DNA of 64,000 bases from Gymnorhina tibicen (taxonomy: Eukaryota; Chordata; Aves; Passeriformes; Artamidae). The first letter of the stretch is position 1. Each line of letters begins with the position of its first letter. Below the pieces are notes generated by a model. That model saw nothing but the letters and a program-made list of their open reading frames with translations. It made no database searches and was not told the DNA's origin. The translations under genes and the position numbers were made by a program. Shown here piece by piece: positions 1-12,109 of the stretch. The stretch covers positions 155,430 to 219,429 of the forward strand of contig VXAZ01003895.1 in NCBI GenBank assembly GCA_013399875.1, written 5' to 3'.

Positions 1-868
1 AATAAAATACGCAACAGTTAAGATGGTAGGATGAAAATAATCAATAATTTTTGTAAATTGCACCTCTGGCCCAATTTTAGCTGGTGTAAATCAAAATAAC
101 TTCTTCACTTCAAGAACTTTCTCTGGCTCATTATATTTATGAATCTTGCTCTTTAGTCATAATATGCAAATATAATTCGACGCATTACACTTGGAATGGT
201 TTAATGAAAGGGGATGTTATATCATAGAAATAACTTTTCTTTTTGATCTCAACTCTGTACGATCTACATTTGCTAGTCATCAAGAACAATATACCTAGCG
301 GAGATGTGCTATTACAGATGTTCTCATGAACGTTTTGGTACATTAGCATTTACTTCATTTCAGATAAGTGAGGTGTTTTGATGTTCATCAACTCTTAAAA
401 ATAAAATCATAATACAGTTCAAGATCACAATTCATTGTTATGTTCAGTTTTCCAATGAGTTCAACTGCTATGTTGCTGATCTTTCCTACATAGTATGATA
501 CAGTATAATACAATAAATGATCACATTTTGTTTTAAATGGGCATTATGAGGTAGTCAAAAAAACAAACATGAAATCATCCTTCTAGGTAAGAAGAGTTAT
601 TAAAAGAGTTCAGGTTGAAACATGGGTAAGATTTATTCCCAAAATGCAACTACCTCCTTTTACAAATCCATTTCCCAGCCTGAGGACCCAAATAGCTGAG
701 TGTGTGATGAGCAGCTGTGAGGTCCCCAGGCTAGAAGGACTCTCCTTTCTCTGACAATAATGTGCTCAGAGACTGATGCAGAAGCAAAGTATCTTCCATT
801 TCCAAACAACTATGTCTTATGAAAAATGGTGCATCAGGTTGATGTGGCAAGCAAGGTTTGGGGCTTTG
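1..868. other. Unique AT-rich DNA, no gene seen
   Basis: No recognisable coding exon, RNA gene or repeat was seen. The last 150 bases are richer in G and may already belong to the start of the LTR that follows: a GTGGCAAG-like motif near 844 resembles the 5' end of the related LTR at 33.3 kb. Short open frames here have no domain-like content. Confidence 0.5.
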
Positions 869-1262
869 GCAGTGGGTGGGAGCAGGGGAAGAGTGTGAGG
901 GGTTCTCCCCCTGAGAAGGAAGGAGAGACAAGGACAGTGTGTGATGAACTGACCAAAGAAATAGGGAATAAAGTTAAGCCGGGGAAGGAGGGAGGGAGGA
1001 AGGGAAAGGAGGCAGGTGTTTTTAAGATTTGGGTTGATTTCTCATTATCCTACTCTGATTTGATTTGTGATAAATTAAATTCATTTCCCCAAGCTGGGTC
1101 TGTTTTGCCCATGATGGTACATGGTGAGTGATCTCTCCCTGTTCTTATGTTGACGCACGAACCTTTTGTTCTATTTTCTCTTCCCCATCCAGCTGAGATA
1201 GAGGGTGACAGAATGGCTTCAGTGGGCACCTGCCTGCATCTGTCCAGGGTCAACGCACCAAA
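869..1262 (+). mobile_element. ERVL-type LTR, 3' part
   Basis: This is the 3' portion of an endogenous-retrovirus LTR, with no viral genes beside it. The order of blocks matches the LTR at 33297-34320: a 'GTGATGAACTGACC' motif at about 941, a GGAGGGAGG purine-rich stretch near 990, a TTCTCATTATC block near 1040, a TAAATTAAATTCATTT block near 1070 (probable polyadenylation region), 'CTGTTTTGCCCATGA' near 1100, 'GAGTGATCTCT' near 1125, then 'GGGCACCTG' and a terminal GGTCAACGCACCA. The 3' end is present, unlike the copy at 33.3 kb, but most of the 5' two thirds is missing or deleted. Family assignment rests on memory of avian ERVL LTRs. Confidence 0.75.
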
Positions 1263-2884
1263 AATCGTCAAGAAAACTCAGCTATATTCCTGACCCATAA
1301 AGGGTCATAAACCTCAACTTACTCCTACTGTTTTTCTGTGTGATGGGTCTGGTTCCTTTGTATTCTGCTGAATAAAATCACAGAATTGTGGGGAAGATGT
1401 GTTTCAACACATTAACATTTCAGAGGCAAGCATAGCTTGAGTTTTCCTACCTCAGTTAATTTCAATTGCCTAACTGGAAAAAAAAAAAAAAAACCTGCAG
1501 CAACAACATGTTCTTCAATATTCCAATATAGTGCATGTCCTGCTTAGAATCTTCTTCCTGATCCCATGGAAACTTCCTATATACTTATACATTCTTATAT
1601 TTTCTGTAGGAACCTGAATTGCTTTGTCTGTTTCTAACCCCTGGAACATATCATCTGGCAGGGATATCCATAACATTATGTTCCTTGCTGCATAAATAGA
1701 CTCCTCCACTGTGGGAGTTGAAGACTTCCTACAATGACCAAGTGTGACAGTTCCTCTCCTGTTTCTTGAGTGGAAGTGGCAGTGACAGAAAATCTTTATG
1801 AGCCCTTCACTTGTGTGGCTGTAGGCCTACAAGCATCAGGAAGTCTTGTCTGTTAGACTAAACCTGAGGTCCTGGCAAAAATATTTTTGAATCCAAAAAG
1901 AAATTAGCTGCCCAAATGTGTGTGTCTTGTGCAGTTTTAACTAGCAAGGATAACTATAACAGGCTATGATATGGCTGGGTTTTTCAATGTTAAATCTTTG
2001 CTATAAACAGTCCTTGAGTGATGTGAAAGATGGCCATTATTAAGGGTGCACTTGTGAGTAAAAATACAGCCAGGGGAGAGTATTGATACCTTGTACCAAC
2101 TTCCTGGCATTTTTCCACAAACCAGTGTTTAAGTCATCTTCTGCATAATAGATTTGAATGTCCTCTGCATCAAATTCAGAACTTCATGTAAAAGTGATAG
2201 TCGTAAATTGTACAATAATAGTGCTGTGCTGTGGTTAGCAACAGCTCAAAACACCTCCATTTCATGAAGTCCTGTCAGACATTGCGATGCATGATTTCAG
2301 GACCAATAATTTTGCCATTTACCGAAAGCCTTATTTAAGTGGAGAGAAGTCCCCAAAACTCACAAAGCAACCCAGATTATAATAAGTACCTGGGTTTAAA
2401 ACTCTTTCTTTGTAAGCATCATCTGATGATAATGATTTGGGCAGAATGCATGATTTCTGGGAAATATTTATCCATAATATAGATGTATAATATTCCAGTA
2501 GAAGGTTTAATAATAACTCTGCGCCGCCAATATTTTATAGATTTAGTCATGCATAAACCTGCACACACATTTGCAAGAGCTATCTGAGACCTAAGACCAG
2601 ATTCCAGAGTTTCCTTTGAGGGTTAGTTTTAGAAAGCTAGCACTGCCTTTTGTGTTAGAGCTCATTTTCAGCAGTTTTCGCTGATTCAGGACTGCAGGTT
2701 TCAGGAAAGCCAAGTGCCAAAGCCTCAGAAATGTGGTTATGCATGACCCTGACTCATCTGGATCCTTCAATATCTGGAGGTGCTTGAGCCAGGAAGCTCC
2801 TTTCCTATTGTTCATCAGTCATTCAGAGACGGTACTGGATAGTGTGATTCCAGGCACTGGTTTGGTCTGGAAGCAGAAAAAACC
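1263..2884. other. Unique DNA, no gene seen
   Basis: Only a 16-base poly-A run at about 1478-1493 stands out. Nothing else is recognisable as coding, RNA or transposon-derived sequence. Confidence 0.5.
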
Positions 2885-3016
2885 GAGGAGAGGAGAGGAG
2901 AGGAGAGGAGAGGAGAGGAGAGGAGAGGAGANNNNNNNNNNNNNNNNTACCACAGAAAACCGTACCTGTTCGATCGGAGAGGAGAGGAGAGGAGAGGAGA
3001 GGAGAGGAGAGGAGAG
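2885..3016 (+). repeat. (GGAGA)n array with 16-N gap and 28-bp island
   Basis: A pentanucleotide GGAGA/AGGAG array runs from about 2885 to 2931 and again from about 2976 to 3016. Between the blocks lie 16 undetermined bases (2932-2947) and a 28-base non-repetitive island (2948-2975). The strand is purely purine, a class prone to unusual structures and sequencing dropout. The true length is unknown. Open frames read through it are artefacts of a repeat with no stop codons. Confidence 0.95.
2932..2947. other. Assembly gap (16 N)
   Basis: Sixteen undetermined bases interrupt the GGAGA array. The unusual size suggests an estimated or polished gap rather than a fixed-size placeholder. Confidence 0.99.
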
Positions 3017-4150
3017 TCATCACAAAGAAAATTACGTAAAAACATGCATATGTTGAATTCATTATTAACTTGCATTACTTTCATGCTGAGTAATTAAAAC
3101 AGAGTATCGGACATGAGATCAAACTTTCTCAAGGAAAGGAATTTGGGAATTAGGGTTAGACAAAAAAAATATTTTCACCAAATTTGGAAATGGTTTTTTA
3201 TCGAATAGTTTTGTAAAATTCTGAAGAATTCCTTTAATAAAACTGTCAGTCCAAAAGCAACCTGACAGTTTTAACTTATCTCTAAGCATGTAAATATGTG
3301 TGTTCATTTGGGGGGGTGGGAGGTCATGTGTGAAATCAGTAGCTGAAATAATGAATGAAGTAATTCTAATAATTTTTTCTGGTTTCAGTCACATATCTCC
3401 TATACAGGGTAATTCAAGATAGTTAATTCCAGCTAACATAATGAGTAAATAACAAGTGGTTTAGTTAAACTGCACAAAATCCCTGTGTGAAAGCTATAAT
3501 GAAAATTAACCAGGGTTTAATTCAATGAGTTCAAATCACTTCCAAAGTAAATCAAGCCAAATCAAATTAAGGTCATTACAGTTTTCTATGAGATGGTCCA
3601 ATCAGGTGTTCAACACAAATTAGTCATATGACTTAAATAACTAATTCAGAATGATTTTCCTGAGCATCTTTCCCTGTGCAGACTAGCCCTTAGACTCAGT
3701 CAGTGACACCACCTACAAAGCACTCCAGTGGGGGTTGCCCAAGCAGGAAACCAGCCTGCACTGGCAGAAATGTCTTCTGCCTGCCAGGTCCCCACCACAG
3801 CAGGAGATGCCACAGGAGACAATGCTGTTCTGGCAACTGAGTAAAGTTCACTCAGAATATTGATGGATTATTTACATGAGTATTGGCATCTCAAACTCAC
3901 CTGCAGTTAATTCCCCTTTCAAAGCTGGATATTGCCTGAAAAAAGCTTAAAAATTAATCTAAGAAGACATACATATATTTATAATAGCAGTGTTATTTAG
4001 AATTCAAGTATTACACTTGGAGAGTTTTTCACTAAATAAATCAAAGAATTCAAAAGTCCTTCCCCTCCTCCAAGAAATACGCATTTCATTAATTATCATT
4101 TATTGATTTCATGCTGGTTTATTCCTGATAAATAATGTTACAAAAAAAAA
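3017..4150. other. Unique DNA with a GC-richer patch
   Basis: Mostly AT-rich unique sequence. A GC-richer block at roughly 3660-3850 lacks a long open frame and does not match a repeat I recognise. It could be an old LTR or LINE remnant. Confidence 0.4.
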
Positions 4151-4277
4151 TGCAGTCACTGGTTACAGCCAGCACAGCTTCATGAGAGGGGAGACCTACT
4201 TGTGGAACATGATTTCCTTCTCTGACAGGGCAACCCACATAGTTGACCTAGGAAAGCCAGTAGATGTGATTTTTTTG

Positions 4278-4515
4278 GACTTCAGCAAAGCTTTTGGTAC
4301 TGTTTGTCACAGATCCTTCTGGACAAAATGTCCAGCACACAGATAATAACCATGTTCCGTGATGGGTGAGCAACTGACTCAGGGATCAAGTACAAAGAGT
4401 GACAGTGAATGGGATGACATCAGGCTGGTGCCCAGTCACTTGTGGGGTTCTGTAGGGCTCCATCCTCTGCCCAGTTCTCTTCAACAGCTTCATAAATGAG
4501 CTGGACACATGACTT
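4278..4515 (+). pseudogene. Degenerate CR1 reverse-transcriptase coding remnant
   Basis: Translation in the LINE sense frame gives a readable motif A (DFSKAF, 4278-4295) followed by frameshifts, then an 'ILCP-LFN-FINEL'-like stretch around 4455-4500 that corresponds to the conserved block after motif B. A stop codon and indels separate the two. In an intact CR1 this domain would copy the element's RNA into DNA at the target site. Here it is only a fossil. Confidence 0.7.
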
Positions 4516-4802
4516 GAAAGAATATTAAATTTGCCAACAACACTAAATTGAGAGGAGCTGCCCTTGAGGGCAGAGAGGCCTTGCAGAGAGACCTTGGCAA
4601 ATTAGAGAGATGGGCAATCACCAACCATGTGAAGTTTAACAAGGGCAAGTGCTGAATTTTGTGCCTGGGATGGGGCAACCCTGGATGTGTGTATGAGAAT
4701 GGAATGAAAGGCTGGAAAGTGAAAAGACGCCTGGGGATTCTGGTCAATGGCAAGTTAAACACAACTCAGCAGTGCCCTGGCAGCCAGGAGGGCCAACAGT
4801 GT

Positions 4803-4807
4803 CCTCC
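4803..4807 (+). repeat. Target-site duplication CCTCC (left)
   Basis: The five bases directly before the LTR's TG are repeated directly after its terminal CA at 5465-5469. A 5-bp duplication is usual for ERVL-type integration. Confidence 0.75.
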
Positions 4808-5464
4808 TGTCTTGGGGTGACTGTGCTGTTGTATCCCCTACCATTGCTCTATGCCCAGACATGATTCCTGAGCCTTCTATGCCTTTAAAACTGGATGCAA
4901 GAGACAGAGAAAAAAATTGAGCGAACTTTTCAAAACAGTTTGTGCTTCAAGGACACAGAGATTAGCTACTTCTGCGGCGGGCAGAGGAAGCACTTTTTTC
5001 TGGCTTTTCGGTCAGTTTTCTTCAGCTCTGTTTCTTCGGAGAGGGACGGAGAGTTGAGGGTTTTTTTTTCCTCTTGGGACATCGTTTTGTTTTCCTTCTT
5101 CTCTTCTGGACTTGTTCGGAACACCAGAACGTCAGAACCCCACCGGGGGACCTTCCACCGGCCTGGAGGGGGGCCCCCCACACCAACCCAGCTCCGAGGA
5201 GGAGGAGAGAGACCACACCCACAGAAGGACTCTAAAATCTTTCAGGTTTTCTCTCCAGAGCGAGAGATTTTATTATTTAGTATTATTAGTATTGTTTTCC
5301 TGTGTGTTTGTTAAATAAATAGTTTTATTTTCTCCTTCACTTTCCTCTGAGGAAAATTTGTTTTTTCCCGAACCCAAGTGGGGGAAGGGGTGGTTTTTAA
5401 CCTGCCTTCCTTTGAGGAGACGTTCCTTTTGGACGTTTCCCTGAATTTGGCCTAAACCATCACA
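4808..5464 (+). mobile_element. Solo LTR, avian endogenous retrovirus (657 bp)
   Basis: The element begins TGTCTTGG and ends ATCACA, giving the canonical TG...CA ends, and is flanked by CCTCC on both sides. An AATAAA polyadenylation signal lies at 5314-5319, about 150 bases before the end. No gag, pol or env sequence is attached, so this is a solo LTR produced by LTR-LTR recombination. It sits inside the CR1 at 4151-5878. Open frames of 66-139 codons within it are incidental. I cannot name the family from sequence alone; the 5-bp duplication suits ERVL, while composition would also allow a class II element. Confidence 0.8.
5314..5319 (+). promoter_or_regulatory. Polyadenylation signal of solo LTR
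   Basis: AATAAA in a T-rich context within the LTR, in the position expected for the R region. It could still end transcripts passing through on the plus strand. Confidence 0.7.
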
Positions 5465-5469
5465 CCTCC
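5465..5469 (+). repeat. Target-site duplication CCTCC (right)
   Basis: Matches 4803-4807 exactly and marks the right border of the solo LTR. Confidence 0.75.
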
Positions 5470-5878
5470 TTATGAAGAGCAGATGAGGTCACTTGGCTTG
5501 TTCAGCCTGGAGAAGAGGAGATCAAGGGGAGACCTCACTGTGGTCTTCAACATCCTCATGAGGGGAAGCAGAAGGGCAGGTACTGATCTCTTCACTCTCA
5601 TGGCCAGTGACAGGACTTGAGGAAATGGCCTAAAGTTGTGTCAGGGAAGGTTTGGGTTGGATATCAGGAAAAGTTTTTCACCCAAATAAGGGTCGGGCAC
5701 TGGAACAGGCTCCCTAGGGCAGTGGTCACAGCACCAAGCCTGAGTTCAGGAAGTGTTCATACAGTGCTCTCAGGCACATGGCGTGATTCTTGGGGTGCCC
5801 CGTGCAGGGCCAGGAGTGGTACTCACTTATCCCTTGGGTCCCTTCCAACTCAGTGTATTCTATGATTCTACGATTCTC
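5465..5878 (+). mobile_element. CR1 LINE 3' end (second segment)
   Basis: CR1 resumes at a 'GAGGTCACTTGGCTTGTTCA' block (about 5487) and continues through 'GGAAGGTTTGGGTTGGATAT' (about 5645) and 'CACTGGAACAGGCTCCC' (about 5698) to the terminal ATTCTATGATTCTACGATTCT-type tail near 5858-5878. Together with 4151-4807 it forms one insertion. About 200 bases present in other CR1 copies here (compare 39186-39385) are missing at the junction. Confidence 0.92.
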
Positions 5879-8800
5879 TTGCCTGAGATACTTTATCTGT
5901 CAAAGACACATACCAAATATATACCTTGACCTTGAGGAATTGCCAGTCTGATTCTAATCTAGTTGAACAATTTACTTTTGCAAGGGAAAAAAGGTTAGTC
6001 CCAACAATCTCCTGAATTTGAGCAGAATTTCGTGAAACTTGTACTGCTGTTTATTCACACTCTTTACTAGTCATAGAAATCATGTACAATTTTATTCCAG
6101 AAAGCTAGTGTCTACTGAGCCTAAGTAATCAGAAGGATGTCAGATAAACGGAATTCTAAGACAAATTTAGAGCAGAATAAATGTGTCGTTGTGCTACATT
6201 TATGACAGCCAATCATTTCTGCTTTTGCCAAAACTGGTCACAAGTAACAGTCCCCAACATTGCAGATAGTTAGAAAACTACTTATTTGATATCAACATCC
6301 ATCTATGGTGAAATAACTCAAGAAGAAATGCTTGTAATACATAACATAATGATATAGAAATCAAAATTTGTGTTATAGAACTGTATCAAGGAATCATTGA
6401 GACATATGGGCAGACCTGGCACTTGACTAATTTTCTCTTTGGAGCTTCTGAAAGAAATTCTGTGGACTGCCTTGGCCAGTATATTAAAGTGCTTAACTAT
6501 TCTCACTCTTATAAACATTTTGTTACTTATATTCAAAATCTTTCTTGGCTTAAATATGGTTGCTACTGCTTGTCTGGTTCAGAAGGGCTCATGGAAAGTG
6601 GTTTCTTTCTTTTGTCTTTGCACCTGTTTTAATCATGTCCATGTTTTATTTCCTCTTTTCCAGACTAAACTACTACAGTTCCTTTCCTCACAGATTTTTT
6701 TTTGTTAGATCCTGCACTAAATAGACCACATTGAATGATTAAGTTTCCCAGCTTTGCAACTGTTTACATGATCCTTTTCCAGCAGCATATCCTGAACTAG
6801 AATCATGTAGAAAAGCACAGCCATATTAGAATGCAGATATGTATATTTCAACTATAATTCATTTTTGGTAGAACCCTAGACATTGTGGTTTTTGCTTGCT
6901 TGGATATTCTGCAAAATGCTCGGGTTTTGATTTTACTCTAATTCATATCTTGACTTGATAATGATATCACTATGGTGGAGTCTCATCAAGCTGACACAAG
7001 ACAAGTATTCTTTGTGTGATGCTCTGTGGCACAATTTGATACATTCCTCTTCTTTGACCACTAAATTGGGGGAAAACAAACCAGCATTTCAAACAGCATT
7101 GACTAAACGATTAAAATACATGTACGCATCTTTTATTTTATGCTTCCTACAGTGACTGGATTGTATATATGACAGTTAGTACATTCCACATTTGAAAGAA
7201 GTCTTTCATGTCAATCATTAAAGACAGACAAATCAGAAACTAAGAGCTGAATAATGTGTTTGCAAAACAGCCTGTGCCAATCTTGTTTTGACTTTGAGCT
7301 TTTCTATTCCCTAGCAACTGTAAGTCACAACATTACACCAAAGAGCAAAACAAGAAGTTCTTTAAATTCCATGCATGCAGACCTACATGAATGTATCAAT
7401 GCAATGTTTTGAAATTCATTTTGAAAAGTTTTCCAATATATTTTTTTTCCCAGAGGCAACTGCAGAAAGAAAAATTATTATCCAATTTTCATATTTCAGC
7501 ATAAAAGAGGTACATATTAAGTGATGCTAATGATTTATGCCATCACTGAAGGAGTTCTTTGGGAAGTATGTGTTTATTTATAACTAAAGGATATTTTTCA
7601 GTAATATGCTTCCAAAGTCTTTTTCATGTTGCCATGCATTCTATTTTCTTTGAATGTGTTATATAAAATATAAATAAAAATTGCAGTTATGCATTCAGGG
7701 ATAATCATTTTATTGCTACTATTATTAGTATCCTTATCATTAATAATGCTGATTACATTTACAGATTGGCCTCTCTCTTAAATAAGTTCTCAGCTAGAGT
7801 ACATATGATGACCATATTCTGACATCTCTGAGCTTTTTCTTCTTTACACTGATTCATTTTGCCTCACTAATTTTCTCTGTTTCCTTGTGCTGTGCACTTC
7901 TTCCGAGAGACCTTCATCACATTTAGTGCTGCAATTAAATATGGAATATACTACAAAAAGAACTATAAAGGATCCCAGAATGATAGAAAGAAGTTTCCCA
8001 AAGCATTTAAGCAGCCAGAGTCCCCATTTTTGCAGTTAGAACCCAAGAAGTTTTTATGAAATTGGAATATGCATTTAAAGAGACATAGATGGGTAAACTC
8101 CTCTTTTTCATCTCATTTTGTGCTTCTTTGACCAAACTAAACTCTAGTTAACAAAGTTGTTATTTTTGTTGACGGATTCATTTATTGCTATGCTGTTTAG
8201 CAGTTTCTGTGCTTTTTACACAAGTCTAGGCAGAAATCACATTAAAGGGAAATTACATCAGTTCAATTTTTTGCAGTGATCATAACACAGAAATAATAAT
8301 AATAAACTCTAGTACCTTTTGATAGTGATAATGATGGAAGCTGTTTACAGATTAGTGTCTTGATTAAGAAGAGGCAACACTATTCAGTAACATTTCTGAT
8401 TAATTAAGTCCATTGGCATCATATTTGTTATTTTCTTACACACTGTAATTTTATTTCCCTCACCACAAATTCTTCTCCTATAATAAGAGCTGACATGTTT
8501 TACTCAGGACATTTAATCATTATCATAGTTCCTGCAGACAGAGGAGTAGATAAATGAAAATAAGATACTATAAAATTAATGATACAAGCACAACAGATAC
8601 AAAACTTTACTTTTAGTCAACTAAATATCCAATACCTTGAGACTGCAGCTATTGGATGAGAATCTCAAAAGCACCTAATGATCCTCATAAAAATCAATGG
8701 TAGTTTTACAGTACAGACAGCATGACAATCTTCCATAGATTATACACCTTTAGGGGAAGTGATTTAGATTTTATATATCTTTTCTAAAGCATAAGATATA

Positions 8801-11800
8801 TTGATGGTTTTGTATATAAATGAACAATAGTAGTCCAAAAGATTCAATGTTTTCCTGTGTCAAGGAAAAGTATTATCTTAAAAGTACTGAAGCAAAAGGG
8901 CACTTAAAGTACAAGTCCAAACAACTGGTAACAAAATATTGAACTATTTCAGGAAATCTCATTGCATATGGTTCATTCATGTTTGAGAAATCATTATGGA
9001 AGCAGTTATGACAAAAGGTTTTCTAATATTTATGCATATTTTCTAATTAACACTTGGTTTTGCCTACTAAATGAAATTTATTACAAAAATCTTGATTTTT
9101 TTTGTTAGTGAAAGATGGATAAGTCGTGGCACAAAAGTTCAAGTTGGACAAATATCAGAAACATAGGTTTTAATTAATTTTTTTTCCTTAATGATGAAGA
9201 CTGTGCCTTTAAGGACATTCAGACATCTCAAGATAGCATAGTAGCTAGTCCTGCACCAGGCCAATTTGAAAATGTGCCTTTTATATAATTGAAAACATCA
9301 AACAAGCAAACAAGGAACAGGAAAACAAGCAAACAACGCCAAAAAAGCCCCAAATATAACCCCAAGCAAAACCTAACAGCTTTAAATTACTTTGTATGCA
9401 TGGTGAAACAAATGCACTGGATGAGGGAAGAAAAGGTGACAAATCCTTTCTAAATTAAGACCAGTTTCAGAAAGATATATGTGTATCTAAATATGTAGAT
9501 ATACAGCTAGGAACATTTAAAAACAAAGTTCCCATTAAAATTATATGAACAGTCTAAAACTTAGGGAATCTGTTTAAATCCTTATTTTGTCATTAGTTTA
9601 TTGGGTGATGCTAGGCAAATTCTTTAGGATTAAAAGAGTACCTAGGTAACCCATTTAGTATTTCATTTAAACTGCTTTGGAAGGGAAATAATCAGCCTTT
9701 GAAGGAACAATTCTTTCCACTGATTAAAAAACTTAGACCAGATGGACAACGTTTAAAAAGCGGGATTAAATGAGTTCCCATTCAGGATTAATCAACAGTT
9801 GAGTTCCACTGTCAATGTTCATAATTTATTAATCTAACCTGAGAATTAAAGGATCTTATTTAGACATCCTTAATATTACAGTCCTAATGTTATAGGCAAA
9901 AACATCCTGTCTGATATCAAGGTTTAGAGACAGACGTGACTTCTGACATAACTGTGAATGCCTATTTAGTTTTATGTAATAAAACCTGAACATTTAATTA
10001 AAAAACACAAACAACTAAACCCCCAACCCCAACACTTATCTGCTCCCCCTATTTCTTAAGTCAAAATTATGAATTTTAATCTTTCAGCCTACCTTTGATA
10101 TTGCATTTTTGTTAAATTAAGGTGCTTCCTAAGCAAATTCACAGACAGAAACTAGTATAAGTAGCTAATATATTTTTAAGCAATTTTTTATATGAGTAGG
10201 TTCACTGTGTGTTCCAATCTTTCATCACATAGTAAGGTTTTGTTTTCTGACATTTTGTGCAACCAACTTCTCACATTCCTGGCTTAATGGAAAACAGTGA
10301 CATTGTCATTTGTTCATTCTCCTTTCCAATAATGTATATTCATTTGCACTAAATTAAACTGTACACTTTCAATGAACGAAAATGCTTTGCAGTGATGATA
10401 TAATGTAAAGAAGACTGAGTGACTCATAGAGACAAACTCACCACGTATCTCTTTATTGTTTTATTCCCAACTGCTCAAAAATCAAGATTCACCAAGAAGT
10501 ATAGAGTTATATCAGAGACAACATAAATCCTTGAAATTCTCTCCATGCTCCAACTTCCAACACTTGACTTGACTTTCATAAAACAGGTTTCCAATCTCCA
10601 GATAGTCAATATTCTGAAGCAGACATTGGTAAAACTAGAACTTTAATGATTAAAACAGAGAAAAAAATCACTAGCACCTTAAAGATTACCACCTTAAATG
10701 CACCACTGGATGTTTTTATTTCTTTTCCACTGGGAGAAAAAAAAAAAAAAAAGAAAAAAATGTCAGTTGATTTTTTCATATTCCCATAAAAGAAAGAGGA
10801 ATGAGACTGAGTTTCTCTCCCTGTGCTCTTTAAGTTTAGTGAGTATCAAGTTCTTCCCTTCTCGCCTTTGTTTATACCTCACTCCTTTGATAGGTCATGA
10901 TGAAACATTGTTCTAACACTGTTATGCTTTTTCTTTCAGAAATAAAAAGCTAAAAAGGTATACACAAGAGACTGCACACTTGTAGAATAGCACTGAATTA
11001 ATTAGAATATGTCTGATCTATCATTCTAAAGAAAAAAGCCCCAAATTATGACCAACTTAAACCCACTCAACTATATTAATTTGCTGTTCTTGGAGCCCAT
11101 TTCATTACAACTTCAAACTTCCAAATTTTTTACATAGATCAAACCAATCTGTGAAAATAAAACTACAAGCAGTACAGTTTTCAGGGAGATAACTTTAAAG
11201 TATCTAGAATTCTCAGGGTAGAGAACTCTACACACCAAAATCAAGAGATATCAGATAAAATAAAAAGTATTTCTAAAGCTGCAGCAAAGCATTTGGTAGA
11301 AATTTATGCCCTGCTAATGCAGTCTCTGCAGGATTAGAAACTGCAGCATTTTCATCCTTTTTTGATTTTTCCACAGGAGTAATTTATGTGATGTTAGCGA
11401 GCTGGGGAAGGGGAAAGAGGAATAATATAAAAACTGTTTCAGAACATTGAGAGCAAGGTTCACATTTTATTCTGTATGTCTCAAAACTTAGTTTCAGTTT
11501 GTAATCAAAATTTTCAGTATTAATAAAACTTGACACAATTACATTGGCACAGTGAAGTGCATATTAGTATATAAACTCTTTCACTACATGCATAACCAGT
11601 CAAACCCCGAATTCTGTCTATCAATCATAAAAGGAATGTGAAAAAATAAATTCTGTAGTGCCCAGGAATGAAATAATCTTCCAAGAGGTGAAGTTTCATA
11701 ATCCCTATCAATTAATAGAATTTTTAAGGTTTAAATCCTGTCTAAAAAAAAAGAAAATTAATCTATGTGAAATAACAGTGAATGTTCTTATTATCCACAT

Positions 11801-12109
11801 GTGTCTAATCCTTCACTGGATCTTGCTAAGCTCCTGGCCTCAATTATATCTCAAGACAATGAGTTGCTAATGTATTAACTTCCATTTACACTAAATTTCT
11901 TTTTTTTTTCATTGTATAATGAAAAAGGTTAAAAGAACTAGATTAAGGTTTACCTGTAATTTCTGAATGTCTATAGCTTTATAGACATCTCTAAATTAAC
12001 AATTTAAAATGAGGCAATACTATGGTTTTGAAGAGAATCCTGCCCTTATGCCCATTTTCTGCATTCGATTTGCAGACTGTGTTTGCAGAGCAGCTTTTCT
12101 CTGTGGTAC
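5879..12109. other. 6.2 kb of unique AT-rich DNA, no gene seen
   Basis: No transposon, exon or RNA gene was recognised. Small features are a (CAAA/CAAG)-rich stretch at about 9299-9330 and a poly-A run with interruptions at 10737-10760. The many TAATTA- and homeodomain-like cores are common in AT-rich DNA and are not evidence by themselves. Open frames are at most 89 codons and have hydrophobic, low-complexity translations. Confidence 0.5.
9299..9330 (+). repeat. CAAAC/CAAG-rich low-complexity stretch
   Basis: Imperfect tandem CAAACAAG units, A-rich on the plus strand. Confidence 0.6.

Larger units (their letters stand above)
4151..4807 (+). mobile_element. CR1 LINE, reverse-transcriptase part (5' segment)
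   Basis: This is the first half of a 5'-truncated CR1 retrotransposon in sense orientation. The reverse-transcriptase reading frame is visible although broken: codons for D-F-S-K-A-F lie at 4278-4295, corresponding to the catalytic motif A region of LINE reverse transcriptases. Further on, 'GGGTTCTGTAGGGCTCCATC' (about 4445) and 'CTTCATAAATGAGCTGGAC' (about 4489) match the motif B and following region, with an in-frame TAG and indels, so the copy is dead. It ends at the insertion point of the solo LTR and resumes at 5465. Confidence 0.9.

Noticed and set aside
4895..5314. 139-codon plus-strand frame
   Set aside because: It lies entirely inside the solo LTR, ends at the polyadenylation region and has a low-complexity translation.
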